Below are positions 34,801-42,690 of a stretch of 64,000 bases of DNA, one piece after another. Origin of the DNA: a virus; the IMG/VR virus record IMGVR_UViG_3300047499_000113, positions 1 to 64,000 of that record, one strand, 5' to 3'. Below the pieces are notes generated by a model that did no database searches, was not told the origin of the DNA, and saw only the letters and a list, made by a program, of their open reading frames with translations. Each line of letters starts with the position of its first letter. Within the stretch, counting starts at the first letter, position 1. A program made the position numbers and the translations under genes.

Positions 34801-37800
34801 AGTGGATCTGCCCATCATTCCAGGCGAACGGGAAAGCTGCTTGCTGATCGAGAAAGCCGGTTGTCGAATTGTACGACAGCACATTGATATATGTGCCGCC
34901 GAATTGGTCTACCGCGTACTGCAGCTCTACATTCTTGCCGGACGTGCCTTCATCGACGTTGACGAGGACTCCAGCGAATTGCAAATTGGTCCCCGAGACG
35001 ATCGGGTTCCCCGGAGTGAATGACACGACAGCGAGCCGGAAGTCGACCTTCCAGTCCACAGCGGGATTGAAGACGGGGCTCGTGTACAGAGTGTTGTTCA
35101 GAGTGTAGACAAGGAAGTCGCTGGTGCTCGAGTCCGTGATCCGCATCGTGCGGCCGAGCATCTCGGACGCCTGGCTTCCAGAAGCCACCCAGTCTGGCGT
35201 GTCCTGGTCCGGGAAAGTCGCGCCAAACCAAGAGACTTTGGGTTCAGGATTGGAGTCGCGTCCGAAGTATGTGCCCAGGGCCAGACCCAACTTCTCCAGT
35301 GCGTTTCCGCCGAGAAGTCGGAGCTGAGAATTCGCGCCGAGCGTCTGATCCGTCAGAACGATGGCGCCGGAGCCGTTGTCCGCGGCGAGCGCGAAGCCTA
35401 CCGCGGCGTTGATGACGGTCGAAACCTGCGCTGTGGTCGTCGCTGGTGAGGTGAAAGTGACGGTGATGGGCTCCGCCGAACCGATGCCAATAATGGCGGT
35501 GTCGTTGGTGGCGATGCCGAAAGGTTGCGTCGATGTCCCGGTGACAGTGGCCGCGCTCGGGGTGTCCTGCAGGAACAGAAGCCACGTCGAGAAGATGTCA
35601 TCGTCGATGAAGACGCCGGCGCCCTTGTTGTCCAGGCTGAATGTGTAGAATCCAAGGCTCGCCGTGAACTCCACGGTGCTGGCGGCCACTCGAGTGAGGA
35701 TAGGCTCGAGCCGCAAGAACCCGCGATACGCACCGGTTGTCATACCGAGCGCGGCAATGTCATCGAGCGGAGCGCTGGCAGTCGAATCCAGGACGAGCTT
35801 GTTGAGCGACAGTCGCTCGAAACCCGACTGCCCAATAGTGATCCACGGGGCGGTGGGGTCGAGTTCCGGGAGGACCGTGGGCTCGTAGTCGACCGCTTTG
35901 TTGTCGCCAATCTGGTCTTCGTCGATGGGCGTGACATCAACGCGGATGAAAGCCCACTTGCTGGTCGAAGTGCTTCGGCGCCACACAGCACCGAAGAACA
36001 CTTGCGACATCGGATTGAGCCGAATGTCGACGTCGGACGTTGCAGGAAGCTGCGCGTGGGTCACGCTTGCTGTGGGGACAACAGCGCCGCTGGTGTAGAG
36101 GGAAACGTTCCCCTCCGAGTCGCGGAAGATGCGGTAAGTCGCGTCGATGGACCAGTTGACTGCTCCACTGACCCAGCTGTCCTCGAACTCCGGGAAGCCA
36201 GAGTTGGTGAGAAACCCGATCTGCTGCACCAGACCCACCGAGTTGACGGTGTCGTTGTTGTAGTGGATGCCAGGAGCGGTCAGGTGCGTGTTGAGGTTGT
36301 CACGCAGCTGGTTGACCAGGGCGAGAGCGCTCGGGAGATCTGTCGAGTCCGGCGCCGTAATCTGGTCGGCCGAGTCAGCGAGCACGTGAATGTGACCGCC
36401 GCCGTAGGACATGTGCTGATTCATCAGCACTTTGAGGCGGTTCGCGAGGATGATGAGAGAGGTGAGATCCGTCGCGTTGACGATATCCACCGTGTCTATA
36501 GTGTCGTTCGGCCGATGCACACCCGTAAGGATAAGGTGAGCGTCGAAAGCGGCCGACAGATCGTTCACCATTGCAATGGCGGACGAAAGATTATTGGCGT
36601 CGGTGAGGAGCAAGCCGACCAGAGCGACTTTTTGACCATCCGCGAGGCCGAAGCCGACGCCCGTGAAGGTCCCATCCGGAACGGTCTGCGACACGCTCAC
36701 GCGGAAAGCTGCGGAGACTGTGCTGTCGAAAGTGAGGTCGATGGGATGCGTGTAGAAAGGAGGCTCGATTCCCGGACCTGGACTCGGGTTAGAGTCCACA
36801 ATGGTGAGCCCGGTCCCTCCAGGAGCCAAGCTCATCGTGCCTTGACCCTCGAGCGTCCAGGGGTCTGTCGCCTGATCGGGCAGAGCCGTCGGGTCGTACC
36901 TAATCACGACCTCGAACACTTCAGCGTTGAGGACCGGGAAGAAAACCCGGTTAGTTGGCACGTTCAGCAGCAGCGTGTTCGGATCGTTGAGGACAGCGCT
37001 GTAGCTGCGCTGGAGCATCTTGTACTTCCAGCCCGTGCGCAGCGGTTGATACGGAGACTTGATGGTGGGAAGCGCGTTCGTCGGGTCGACGAGGGTTGCT
37101 TTGGCCCGATACGTGTAACCCGGCACGCCCATGAATCCGCGGTTGCCGGATTCGTTGAGGACGAACTCTGGAGAGTTGAGCCTCTGAAACTGCGTCGGTG
37201 GATTTCCGAGAAAATCGTAGTTGATGGTGACGGTGTCGGTCGGTTGTGGTGTGTTCGTCAGCACCACTGCACCGAGGAGACCGAAGACAGCGTCGACACT
37301 GGTCTCGATGCCGTTGACGAAGACCTGCACATCTGCAGGGCTGTCAGCCACTTCCCCGATGCGCGGGTCCGAGAGAACCCAATTGAATGGACCGATGTTG
37401 ACGCCCGACTGGAAGGCGACTTGAGCGGATGGAACCGTGACCCTGTCGACCGTGTCTCTCTCGTAGTGGTAGACGCCGCTGTCACGGTGAAGTTCGTACG
37501 CTTGCCGGAGAGCGTTGGCCAGATAGAACGCGCTTGCCAGATTGCTCGCTGGCGGCAAGAGCACGACGTCTTGCGAGTCAGGATTGAGGTGAACGGGAGG
37601 AACGCCGCCGGTGAGCCCGATGTGGTTGAGGAACTTCGGCAGAAGCTCGTTGAGGAGAATGATCACACTCGACAAGTCCACCGAATTTTGCGCCAGAACC
37701 ACGTCTGCCGGGTCGATGGTGCCGTGCACATATGGCGGCGCTCCCGTCCCGCCATTGACCACGTGGGCGTTGAACTCAGCCTTGATGTTGTTGGCCAAGG

Positions 37801-38116
37801 CAACGACGGCCGCAAGCGTCACCTGAGGATCCGAAGCGTCTAGCGTCGCGTTGCCAAGTGCCAGAGTCGTCGAATTCGGCACCGCCGCGATGGGAAAAGT
37901 GCCATCATTGCGTCCGTGCGGACTGCCGGAGATGGTGATCGTCTTGCCGATGAAGGTCAGGTCGAACGATGCAGTCGGGATCTGCACCAGGTTCGGACCG
38001 ATGACCATGAGGTTGGAGCCTGTGAGCAGCGGGAGTGGCTGCTTGACGATCACACCCTTGTTGGTGAACAAGGTGCGGTCGCGCACAGACTGGAGGGCGG
38101 AGAGCGGGACAGTCAT
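31874..38116 (-). CDS. 2,080-aa virion protein with His/Asp helical repeats and LamG-like domains
   Basis: The largest gene in the window. It holds about 13 copies of a 50-60-residue helical repeat with core pattern DLPSAIALxNxLKxxFNxH, then 5-9 residues, VHxxxD and D-x-V-x-x-P. Examples are FNAHLSEVGVHVRPDTVD and FNNHLISPGVHQTNDPGDTV. They cluster at residues about 108-228, 508-628 and 1,408-1,782. Between them are beta-rich LamG-like domains (NWSIDATYRIFRDSEGNVSL; WTQSHTYRVVRDPSGNVSVF) and two hook-like units (STVINAAVGFALAADNG near 905; SRINGTPGIPANFASNNG near 1,888). Too beta-rich for a tape measure. Probably a long baseplate or fibre component. The conserved His and Asp suggest metal binding; untested. 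ATG 38116 overlaps the previous stop by one base. Confidence 0.75.
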   Translation of the reverse strand: MTVPLSALQSVRDRTLFTNKGVIVKQPLPLLTGSNLMVIGPNLVQIPTASFDLTFIGKTITISGSPHGRNDGTFPIAAVPNSTTLALGNATLDASDPQVTLAAVVALANNIKAEFNAHVVNGGTGAPPYVHGTIDPADVVLAQNSVDLSSVIILLNELLPKFLNHIGLTGGVPPVHLNPDSQDVVLLPPASNLASAFYLANALRQAYELHRDSGVYHYERDTVDRVTVPSAQVAFQSGVNIGPFNWVLSDPRIGEVADSPADVQVFVNGIETSVDAVFGLLGAVVLTNTPQPTDTVTINYDFLGNPPTQFQRLNSPEFVLNESGNRGFMGVPGYTYRAKATLVDPTNALPTIKSPYQPLRTGWKYKMLQRSYSAVLNDPNTLLLNVPTNRVFFPVLNAEVFEVVIRYDPTALPDQATDPWTLEGQGTMSLAPGGTGLTIVDSNPSPGPGIEPPFYTHPIDLTFDSTVSAAFRVSVSQTVPDGTFTGVGFGLADGQKVALVGLLLTDANNLSSAIAMVNDLSAAFDAHLILTGVHRPNDTIDTVDIVNATDLTSLIILANRLKVLMNQHMSYGGGHIHVLADSADQITAPDSTDLPSALALVNQLRDNLNTHLTAPGIHYNNDTVNSVGLVQQIGFLTNSGFPEFEDSWVSGAVNWSIDATYRIFRDSEGNVSLYTSGAVVPTASVTHAQLPATSDVDIRLNPMSQVFFGAVWRRSTSTSKWAFIRVDVTPIDEDQIGDNKAVDYEPTVLPELDPTAPWITIGQSGFERLSLNKLVLDSTASAPLDDIAALGMTTGAYRGFLRLEPILTRVAASTVEFTASLGFYTFSLDNKGAGVFIDDDIFSTWLLFLQDTPSAATVTGTSTQPFGIATNDTAIIGIGSAEPITVTFTSPATTTAQVSTVINAAVGFALAADNGSGAIVLTDQTLGANSQLRLLGGNALEKLGLALGTYFGRDSNPEPKVSWFGATFPDQDTPDWVASGSQASEMLGRTMRITDSSTSDFLVYTLNNTLYTSPVFNPAVDWKVDFRLAVVSFTPGNPIVSGTNLQFAGVLVNVDEGTSGKNVELQYAVDQFGGTYINVLSYNSTTGFLDQQAAFPFAWNDGQIHSVDLFTNKTAGICIVLGDNISLGNFSYNSLHPGVVGPAMTFGSGGTAVGNGDPSTAMSVVDWRSVCGFRDLKVADPTAASRRFIGIYSGGDPSLLASYYISQVDWTQSHTYRVVRDPSGNVSVFLDGGNIPVISINYDAIKLPGVAASFLQPITGNRECIAFGCFDPEEIARVIWGPIKYSIGKLTLTNRLIPPHQTLNQANAVVSPEHLHTQLPHEHAGFTVYSGGTPSDDFLSNPALAAFTNLGEGTPPVPMTQDLQSRGGLSKTATLQEAVPALQFVDESGFLSDLEDDTTNATSSDTPITELISIVFTQVIPTFNNHLISPGVHQTNDPGDTVPIPGMFNLPNAISAMNQVRTNYEAHRVAAGVHVIADTLFAITAPPATDAPSLATLVQNFQQVFVEHVERTWPHNVIDIINLEPLTASDLPTLITLSNDLQAFYNAHLSEVGVHVRPDTVDISTAPPCFDLPSALALLPDIETQFNRHIVNVDRPNAPGVHKGIDRFNSDSDSPPVDLPTGITFANNLANHYNQHILVQDSHLIVDLEGYNLGTAFVVQPFLAGTLVVLNNLLAAFNKHVVQYRVHLSNDQFDAVLLPPAVDLPTGIALANALKANFNAHRVAVVNDSDAPAHVMNDTVNVVTAPDAVDEGTMAVLADAINLAYNLHLTQPGVHGNSIFIHIDPPSGVLYENLKFFPITTGEAGLVAPFSDDETLHMGGLKYQTDHTLSYEGGSFPEQVNLVGANVQPFSIEAGDNLSIAIDTNPPIIVQFQATDTTIGAVVSRINGTPGIPANFASNNGDGRLRLTSPTIGPPSSIFVGGPASIKLGLDVAQFTPFVLAADNPGAVTLQLLSVGVTDFLRYSTTGTGTKTVYISPSGLPDATSLDFDVTFSVRINAAVPDPITGDTNIYIGISGMAGPGFTAAIGFDTVNSVNFIKIQDLNANKCLFRRAFNWADGNFHTYKLIRTAATNSFSIAVLS

Positions 38117-40158
38117 CAGGCGCTCACGATCTCGTTTCCGTAGAGGTCCTGCACTCCGTAGATATCAAGAGAGTATTGGGCTTTGGCCATTCCGATGACG
38201 TTGATGCTCAGAACTCTATCGTCGACCCACTCCGAGCCCTTCGTCAACAGTCCCGGTGGCCCAGTAATGACGATGTCCGCCGGCGTGAGTGCGGCCGGGC
38301 GGATGGGTTTAGAGAAGTAGACTTGCACGGCGTCCTGCTCCCAGCGAACACCATTGTTCGTATCGACTACGCCAATCTTCGGGATGGCCGACGCTACGAA
38401 TGGAGGCGGCTCCACACCGATGAAGGGAGCCTGGATCATGAACCTCCTCGGCACGGTGCCGTTCCTCACGTCGATGAAGGAATACTGCGATTGCGCCTTC
38501 ACCTGATAGGCCGCACCGTTGAGCATCCCGAGGTCGATCTGAAGAGTGTCGTAGAGTTTGGCCGAGTAGAGCGACACGCCAGCGGAATTGTGAACGCCCA
38601 CGTTCACGTTGTGCGCCGTGAACGAGTTGGTCAGCCGCTCGAGAAGCAGAACGGCGGAGGGGAGGTCCGTCGCGTACCGCATCCGGACCAAGTTCGGATC
38701 CGGATAGTTGTGGTAGACAGTCGAGCTGGCGTGGTCGAGGTAGATGTCGCGCACGCGGTTGACTGCGGCGATGGCCGAAGCGAGACTGGCTACCGGGAAT
38801 TCGCTCGGCAAGAAGTAGTTGATGAAGTCGGGTTGCACATGTCCCGCGCCGTACGGCGTCGTGATGTGCTGATTGTACGACTGCATCAGGTCGGTGACGG
38901 CCAGAACGAGAGCCTGGATGGAAGCGGTGACGTCGGCTCCGTCTGTAGGAACAGCGCTCGTTGGTCCAAGCACTGAAAGACTTTGGAGTGCCGGAAGCTG
39001 GATTCCCTGCGAGAATCGGAAACCCGCTTGTTGCGGGATCACCTGAGTGCCGACCACACGAGGCGGCGTCGCCAGAGGAAGAACTGAAATGCTGCCTGTG
39101 TAATCACCAGGATTCGTTGTACGAGCGAGATCTTCGCTTTGAATTTGCGCAGTCAGCTGGTACGACGGATTCGGGCTCGTCGCCGCGACCTCCACCTGGG
39201 CGAAATACGTGCAGGTATCCACCGCCGGGAACGCGAGGCCGTCCTGTGCCGAACTCCAATCGCGCACCGACTTGATGACCACGGGCGAACCGTTGGACGT
39301 CACCGTCCAGTTCGCGGTGTTGATGACCTCAGCATGGGCCATCGTGCAGCTGAAGAACACGTTGATGAAGGCGCGGTTGTACCCGCTGGGTGCGTCGGAA
39401 ACGCTGTCGACCCATGCATCGATGATCTGCGGCTGGCTGAGGACAGCGTATGTGTAAGGCTGCGGTGCCCGCAAAGTCAGTGACAGAGGGATAGTAGCCT
39501 GCACTTGATTGTACGACCCGTCGACCACGTCCGCGAACGAGATGGTGTAGCTCGAGGCTGTGTCCATCGCCGGATTCAGCTCGAACCGAAGGACGTTGGC
39601 CGGGAACGATCCATCCCACGGAATGCGGGTCATGGGTTGAGGTGTCCCTCCCATTGCCGCCTGGATGGTCGCTGTGCACGCTGGAGAACTCGGACCTACG
39701 GACCGGTCGAAATAGATGTCGACCATATTCCGGAGCGAGAGAAACGCTCCGATGGCCAGAGGAGGGTTCGGCACGTTTGCCCGAAAGTTTCCAGCACTCG
39801 GAGTCACACTGTTGCCATCTGGACTCGTGACGCCGACGATGGAGAGCGCGTAGACCGTCTGGAATGTGAGCGACTGATTGAGCGTGAGGGCGACGGACCT
39901 ATGGTCCGCGTCGTAGAAAGAGACGGTGACTACGACCGGGACGTAGTTCGGGACCGGGCCGCTGACGGCGAGCATCGAGTAAGCGCCCGGTTGAAGGGCG
40001 GACTCGTCAACTTGGTCGTCGAACTGAACTCGAATAGTTCGCTGATCAAGCACGTGCGGTGTGAACCCGAACGGCAGAGGCGGAAACTGGCCGATACCGC
40101 CAAGAACGATCTTGCCTAGCTGGCTACCGGCGCCTCCGAGCTGTCCAGTGAACGGCAT
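38116..40158 (-). CDS. Ig-like-domain virion protein sharing the His/Asp repeat
   Basis: A 680-aa protein. Residues 30-135 and 590-680 look like SbsA/Big_5-type Ig domains: RTIRVQFDDQVDESALQPG with YALSIVGVTSPDGN, and VQVYFSKPIRPAALTPADI with YSLDIYGVQDLYGN. More Ig-like sandwiches lie between. Residues about 419-524 carry two units of the helical His/Asp repeat that dominates the next gene (LMQSYNQHITTPYGAGHVQ; LTNSFTAHNVNVGVH). The N-terminus has a Gly-rich arm. Sharing of that repeat and the 1-base gene overlap suggest that both proteins occupy the same structure. Likely a baseplate-to-fibre connector. Confidence 0.72.
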   Translation of the reverse strand: MPFTGQLGGAGSQLGKIVLGGIGQFPPLPFGFTPHVLDQRTIRVQFDDQVDESALQPGAYSMLAVSGPVPNYVPVVVTVSFYDADHRSVALTLNQSLTFQTVYALSIVGVTSPDGNSVTPSAGNFRANVPNPPLAIGAFLSLRNMVDIYFDRSVGPSSPACTATIQAAMGGTPQPMTRIPWDGSFPANVLRFELNPAMDTASSYTISFADVVDGSYNQVQATIPLSLTLRAPQPYTYAVLSQPQIIDAWVDSVSDAPSGYNRAFINVFFSCTMAHAEVINTANWTVTSNGSPVVIKSVRDWSSAQDGLAFPAVDTCTYFAQVEVAATSPNPSYQLTAQIQSEDLARTTNPGDYTGSISVLPLATPPRVVGTQVIPQQAGFRFSQGIQLPALQSLSVLGPTSAVPTDGADVTASIQALVLAVTDLMQSYNQHITTPYGAGHVQPDFINYFLPSEFPVASLASAIAAVNRVRDIYLDHASSTVYHNYPDPNLVRMRYATDLPSAVLLLERLTNSFTAHNVNVGVHNSAGVSLYSAKLYDTLQIDLGMLNGAAYQVKAQSQYSFIDVRNGTVPRRFMIQAPFIGVEPPPFVASAIPKIGVVDTNNGVRWEQDAVQVYFSKPIRPAALTPADIVITGPPGLLTKGSEWVDDRVLSINVIGMAKAQYSLDIYGVQDLYGNEIVSA

Positions 40159-40169
40159 AAGGCACCTTA

Positions 40170-41795
40170 CTAGAAGGTAGCGATCAGCATCCAGTCATTT
40201 TGCCCGTCGCTGACAAACATGTAGGAGGTGCGTGAACTGACGGGTGTGAACGAGAGCCCAGTCTGCCCGTCCATTGTGTCCGCCCCGGTTGGAACCAAGC
40301 CGACTGCATTCGTCGAGGTCGCGATGGCCTTGACCACGATGGGAATGCCGTAGTAGAGAGCGGCCTCAGGGAAGAGGACGTTGACCGGCTGGTGCGTGGA
40401 ATTCACGCGCACGATCTGTCCGGGCTCCGCAAGGACAGTGATCGCCGATTGCTCAGGCGTGGGGGAATAGCTGGTGTTGATGGGCCCGGTGACGCCTTGC
40501 GGTCCCTGAATACCCGTAGCACCGATGGGCCCTTGAGGACCTGTGGCGCCTTGCGGTCCAGTCGGTCCGATGGCACCCTGAGGACCAATATCGCCGGTCG
40601 GGCCCTGTACACCAGTGGCTCCCGGGGGCCCGCCAAAAGGACCAGTTGGTCCTTGATCTCCCTGCGGCCCCGTGGCACCCGCAGGTCCGGTCGGACCCGT
40701 CGCGCCCGTGAGACCCTGGTTTCCTTGGGGGCCCTGGACGCCGGTCGCGCCTTGCGGGCCGGTCGCCCCAACAGGGCCAGTTGGCCCGAGAGGGCCGGTG
40801 AATCCGATAGGCCCGGGAGTCCCTTCGATACCCTGGACGCCGGTCGCTCCTTGGGGTCCCGTCGCACCTTGCGGGCCGACTGCACCCGTAGGGCCGGGCG
40901 GACCACCGAATGGGCCGGTGGGTCCTTGCGGACCAGCGGAGCCCGTTGGTCCGGCAGGCCCTGCAGGGCCTGTTGCACCAGCTTGACCGGTTCCCTCGAG
41001 CGCAATGGCTGAAAGGTTGCCCGCGTCGAACTGGATTTGGTTGCCACCTACGCTTCGCCACTGGACTTTGACGGTATACGTCCCGGCGGGAAGTTGAGTG
41101 CTAACAAAGTTGTTCGAGACAATTGCGGCTTCGTTAGTGTTCACCTCATTGCGCCGAATCTCCGAGCTAAGTTGCCCGTCGATGTAGAGAATGATGCCGA
41201 TGGACTCCGTGGTGCTAATCTGCTCCCACTGGATATCGGTTTGAGCGTAAATAGCGCAAGTTGCGCTGGTCGTAATAGTCGTGCCGAGCCCAGGAACATC
41301 GACAAACGACGTCGACGTAGTTGTGGCGGGCCCGACTGCAGATGCGTAGGCAGAATCGATCGGGTTGTTCGGACCTGCAGGCCCTGTAGCGCCATCAGCC
41401 CCGGTGGCTCCCGGGATACCCTGCGGCCCCTGGATTCCCTGCGGACCCTGAGGGCCAGTGGAGCCCTGCGGACCGATTGCCCCGGTTGGTCCCTGGACAC
41501 CGGTGGGCCCGATGGTGCCCTCGACGAAATTGGTCAGAGCGCCAGCAGTCAAAACGTGAGTGACAGTCGCTCCCGGGAGGTGCTGAGCCGGAGGCGTGTT
41601 CTCGATGCCGCGGATGACAGAGAAGACGCTGCCCTGAATACCCGTCACCAGCATCAACTCGTTGTCGATGCGGATGCGGAACTGCGGCGCCGGCGGGAAC
41701 TGGGTGACGTTCGTCGTCTGGACGTAGTTCGTCACTGCGTCCAGCGGCAGCTGCAGAGTCCCCTGGGCTGTGTTGGCAAATTGCTCTTGGGCCAT
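40170..41795 (-). CDS. Collagen-like tail fibre protein
   Basis: A 541-aa fibre. Residues 31-90 match the phage fibre docking domain ([41 protein letters not shown]). Residues 93-142 and 273-439 are Gly-X-Y collagen-like repeats rich in [10 protein letters not shown], with short GG interruptions (PFGGPP at 295-300 and 386-391). Residues 144-271 form a beta domain ([16 protein letters not shown]). Residues 440-541 form a tip domain ([43 protein letters not shown]) seen on many fibres. It should trimerise through the collagen helix and bind a surface receptor. The ribosome site lies in a strong predicted hairpin (41,797-41,831). Confidence 0.88.
   Translation of the reverse strand: MAQEQFANTAQGTLQLPLDAVTNYVQTTNVTQFPPAPQFRIRIDNELMLVTGIQGSVFSVIRGIENTPPAQHLPGATVTHVLTAGALTNFVEGTIGPTGVQGPTGAIGPQGSTGPQGPQGIQGPQGIPGATGADGATGPAGPNNPIDSAYASAVGPATTTSTSFVDVPGLGTTITTSATCAIYAQTDIQWEQISTTESIGIILYIDGQLSSEIRRNEVNTNEAAIVSNNFVSTQLPAGTYTVKVQWRSVGGNQIQFDAGNLSAIALEGTGQAGATGPAGPAGPTGSAGPQGPTGPFGGPPGPTGAVGPQGATGPQGATGVQGIEGTPGPIGFTGPLGPTGPVGATGPQGATGVQGPQGNQGLTGATGPTGPAGATGPQGDQGPTGPFGGPPGATGVQGPTGDIGPQGAIGPTGPQGATGPQGPIGATGIQGPQGVTGPINTSYSPTPEQSAITVLAEPGQIVRVNSTHQPVNVLFPEAALYYGIPIVVKAIATSTNAVGLVPTGADTMDGQTGLSFTPVSSRTSYMFVSDGQNDWMLIATF
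40479..40979 (-). repeat. Collagen-like Gly-X-Y repeat, segment 2
   Basis: About 165 codons of Gly-X-Y triplets, giving a strongly repetitive DNA tract (GGXCCN-rich) inside the fibre gene. Repeated [10 protein letters not shown] units could recombine and change fibre length in frame. Confidence 0.9.
41369..41519 (-). repeat. Collagen-like Gly-X-Y repeat, segment 1
   Basis: About 50 codons of Gly-X-Y triplets between the N-terminal docking domain and the central beta domain of the fibre protein. Confidence 0.88.
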
Positions 41796-41796
41796 T

Positions 41797-41831
41797 TTGC
41801 ACCCGCGCAGGGCGGTTATTCACAGGTGCAA
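41797..41831 (-). promoter_or_regulatory. Hairpin covering the collagen-fibre ribosome site
   Basis: Read on the minus strand, TTGCACC (41,831-41,825) pairs perfectly with GGTGCAA (41,803-41,797). The inner TGTG/CGCG adds four pairs, two of them G-U, for an 11-pair stem with a 13-base loop. The 3' arm contains the CGGGTG segment just before ATG 41795, so the folded RNA should hide the ribosome-binding region. There is no U-tract, which speaks against a terminator. Confidence 0.5.
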
Positions 41832-41844
41832 TAAGAGCCCCAGA

Positions 41845-42690
41845 CTAGAAATCGCTGCTGTGATCTTCTCCGACCACTTGCTTGGCCCGTTTGAAGCCCG
41901 CGGTGTCCAACCCGGCGATCCCCTCGACGAACTTCCGGAAGTCCTCGTAGCTGTAGTTCGAGAGCGCGAAGGTGAACGAATCCGTCACCTTGGCTGGCTG
42001 CGGAGAGACCCCGTTCGGCCCGGGAGGTTGCTGCTGGCCGATGTAGGTATCTTGCAGGATATACTTGAGTCTGTAGAGCGTGTGCGCCGGACGGATGATC
42101 CCGAGCAGAAGTCGGATGTTCTTGTCGGCCAGGAAAATGTCGACGTTTTGGTTGGCGAACGGCAAGAAGATATCGACCTCGAAGCCGAACTCATCCGAGA
42201 TGTCGAGACCTGACGCCGGATTGCGCGCCTCGAGGAAGTTCTCCCGCACGATGACTGTGCCGCCAGTCACCAGTTCGACAGCCTTCTGAATGGACGCTGG
42301 AATGGAGCCCTTGAAGTAGATGGAGACGAGCTGCTGCAAGAACGCGCGAAATTGCAAATCAGTCTGGTCGATGGTCGGCATTTGGCCGGCGCCGTAGCCG
42401 AACGACTTCGGGAAAAGCATGACAGTGAGGACCTGCCACAGATACTCGCCGCGCGTCGCCGAGAAGTATGTGTCGTTCTGGATGTCCGAGAGCATGAGGC
42501 GGACTCGAGCCAGAGCGATAGCCATCGCCTTTAGCTCGCGCGCATAGTTCGGGCCGTCGATCTTCGAGGTGAAGTATGACGACAGAAGCGAAATGAGAAT
42601 GGTGAACTCGCGCTGAGTTTCCTGCAGGAGACGGTTGTTGTACTCCTCACCACTCTCGAAGACGTTCTGGTTAACCCGAACGATGGCCAT
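41845..42690 (-). CDS. Baseplate wedge/tail-periphery protein
   Basis: A 281-aa protein. It starts with a long helical region (residues 10-75, LLQETQREFTILISLLSSYF) and continues with an alpha/beta domain that ends in a HTLYRLKYILQDTY strand. That resembles the RPAHT-x-Y-x-L segment near the end of P2 gpI/Mu gp48-type baseplate proteins. Its position directly after the baseplate J-like gene also matches the J-I gene order of contractile tails. I therefore call it a baseplate wedge partner, gpI-like in position. The ATG overlaps the J-like stop by one base. Confidence 0.62.
   Translation of the reverse strand: MAIVRVNQNVFESGEEYNNRLLQETQREFTILISLLSSYFTSKIDGPNYARELKAMAIALARVRLMLSDIQNDTYFSATRGEYLWQVLTVMLFPKSFGYGAGQMPTIDQTDLQFRAFLQQLVSIYFKGSIPASIQKAVELVTGGTVIVRENFLEARNPASGLDISDEFGFEVDIFLPFANQNVDIFLADKNIRLLLGIIRPAHTLYRLKYILQDTYIGQQQPPGPNGVSPQPAKVTDSFTFALSNYSYEDFRKFVEGIAGLDTAGFKRAKQVVGEDHSSDF

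Noticed and set aside
35525-37843. 772-codon plus-strand frame
   Set aside because: Antisense shadow of the 2,080-aa gene; its apparent His repeats mirror the real repeat on the other strand.
31874-38116. Tape-measure protein
   Set aside because: Length would fit, but it is dominated by beta domains and short helical repeats instead of continuous coiled coil.
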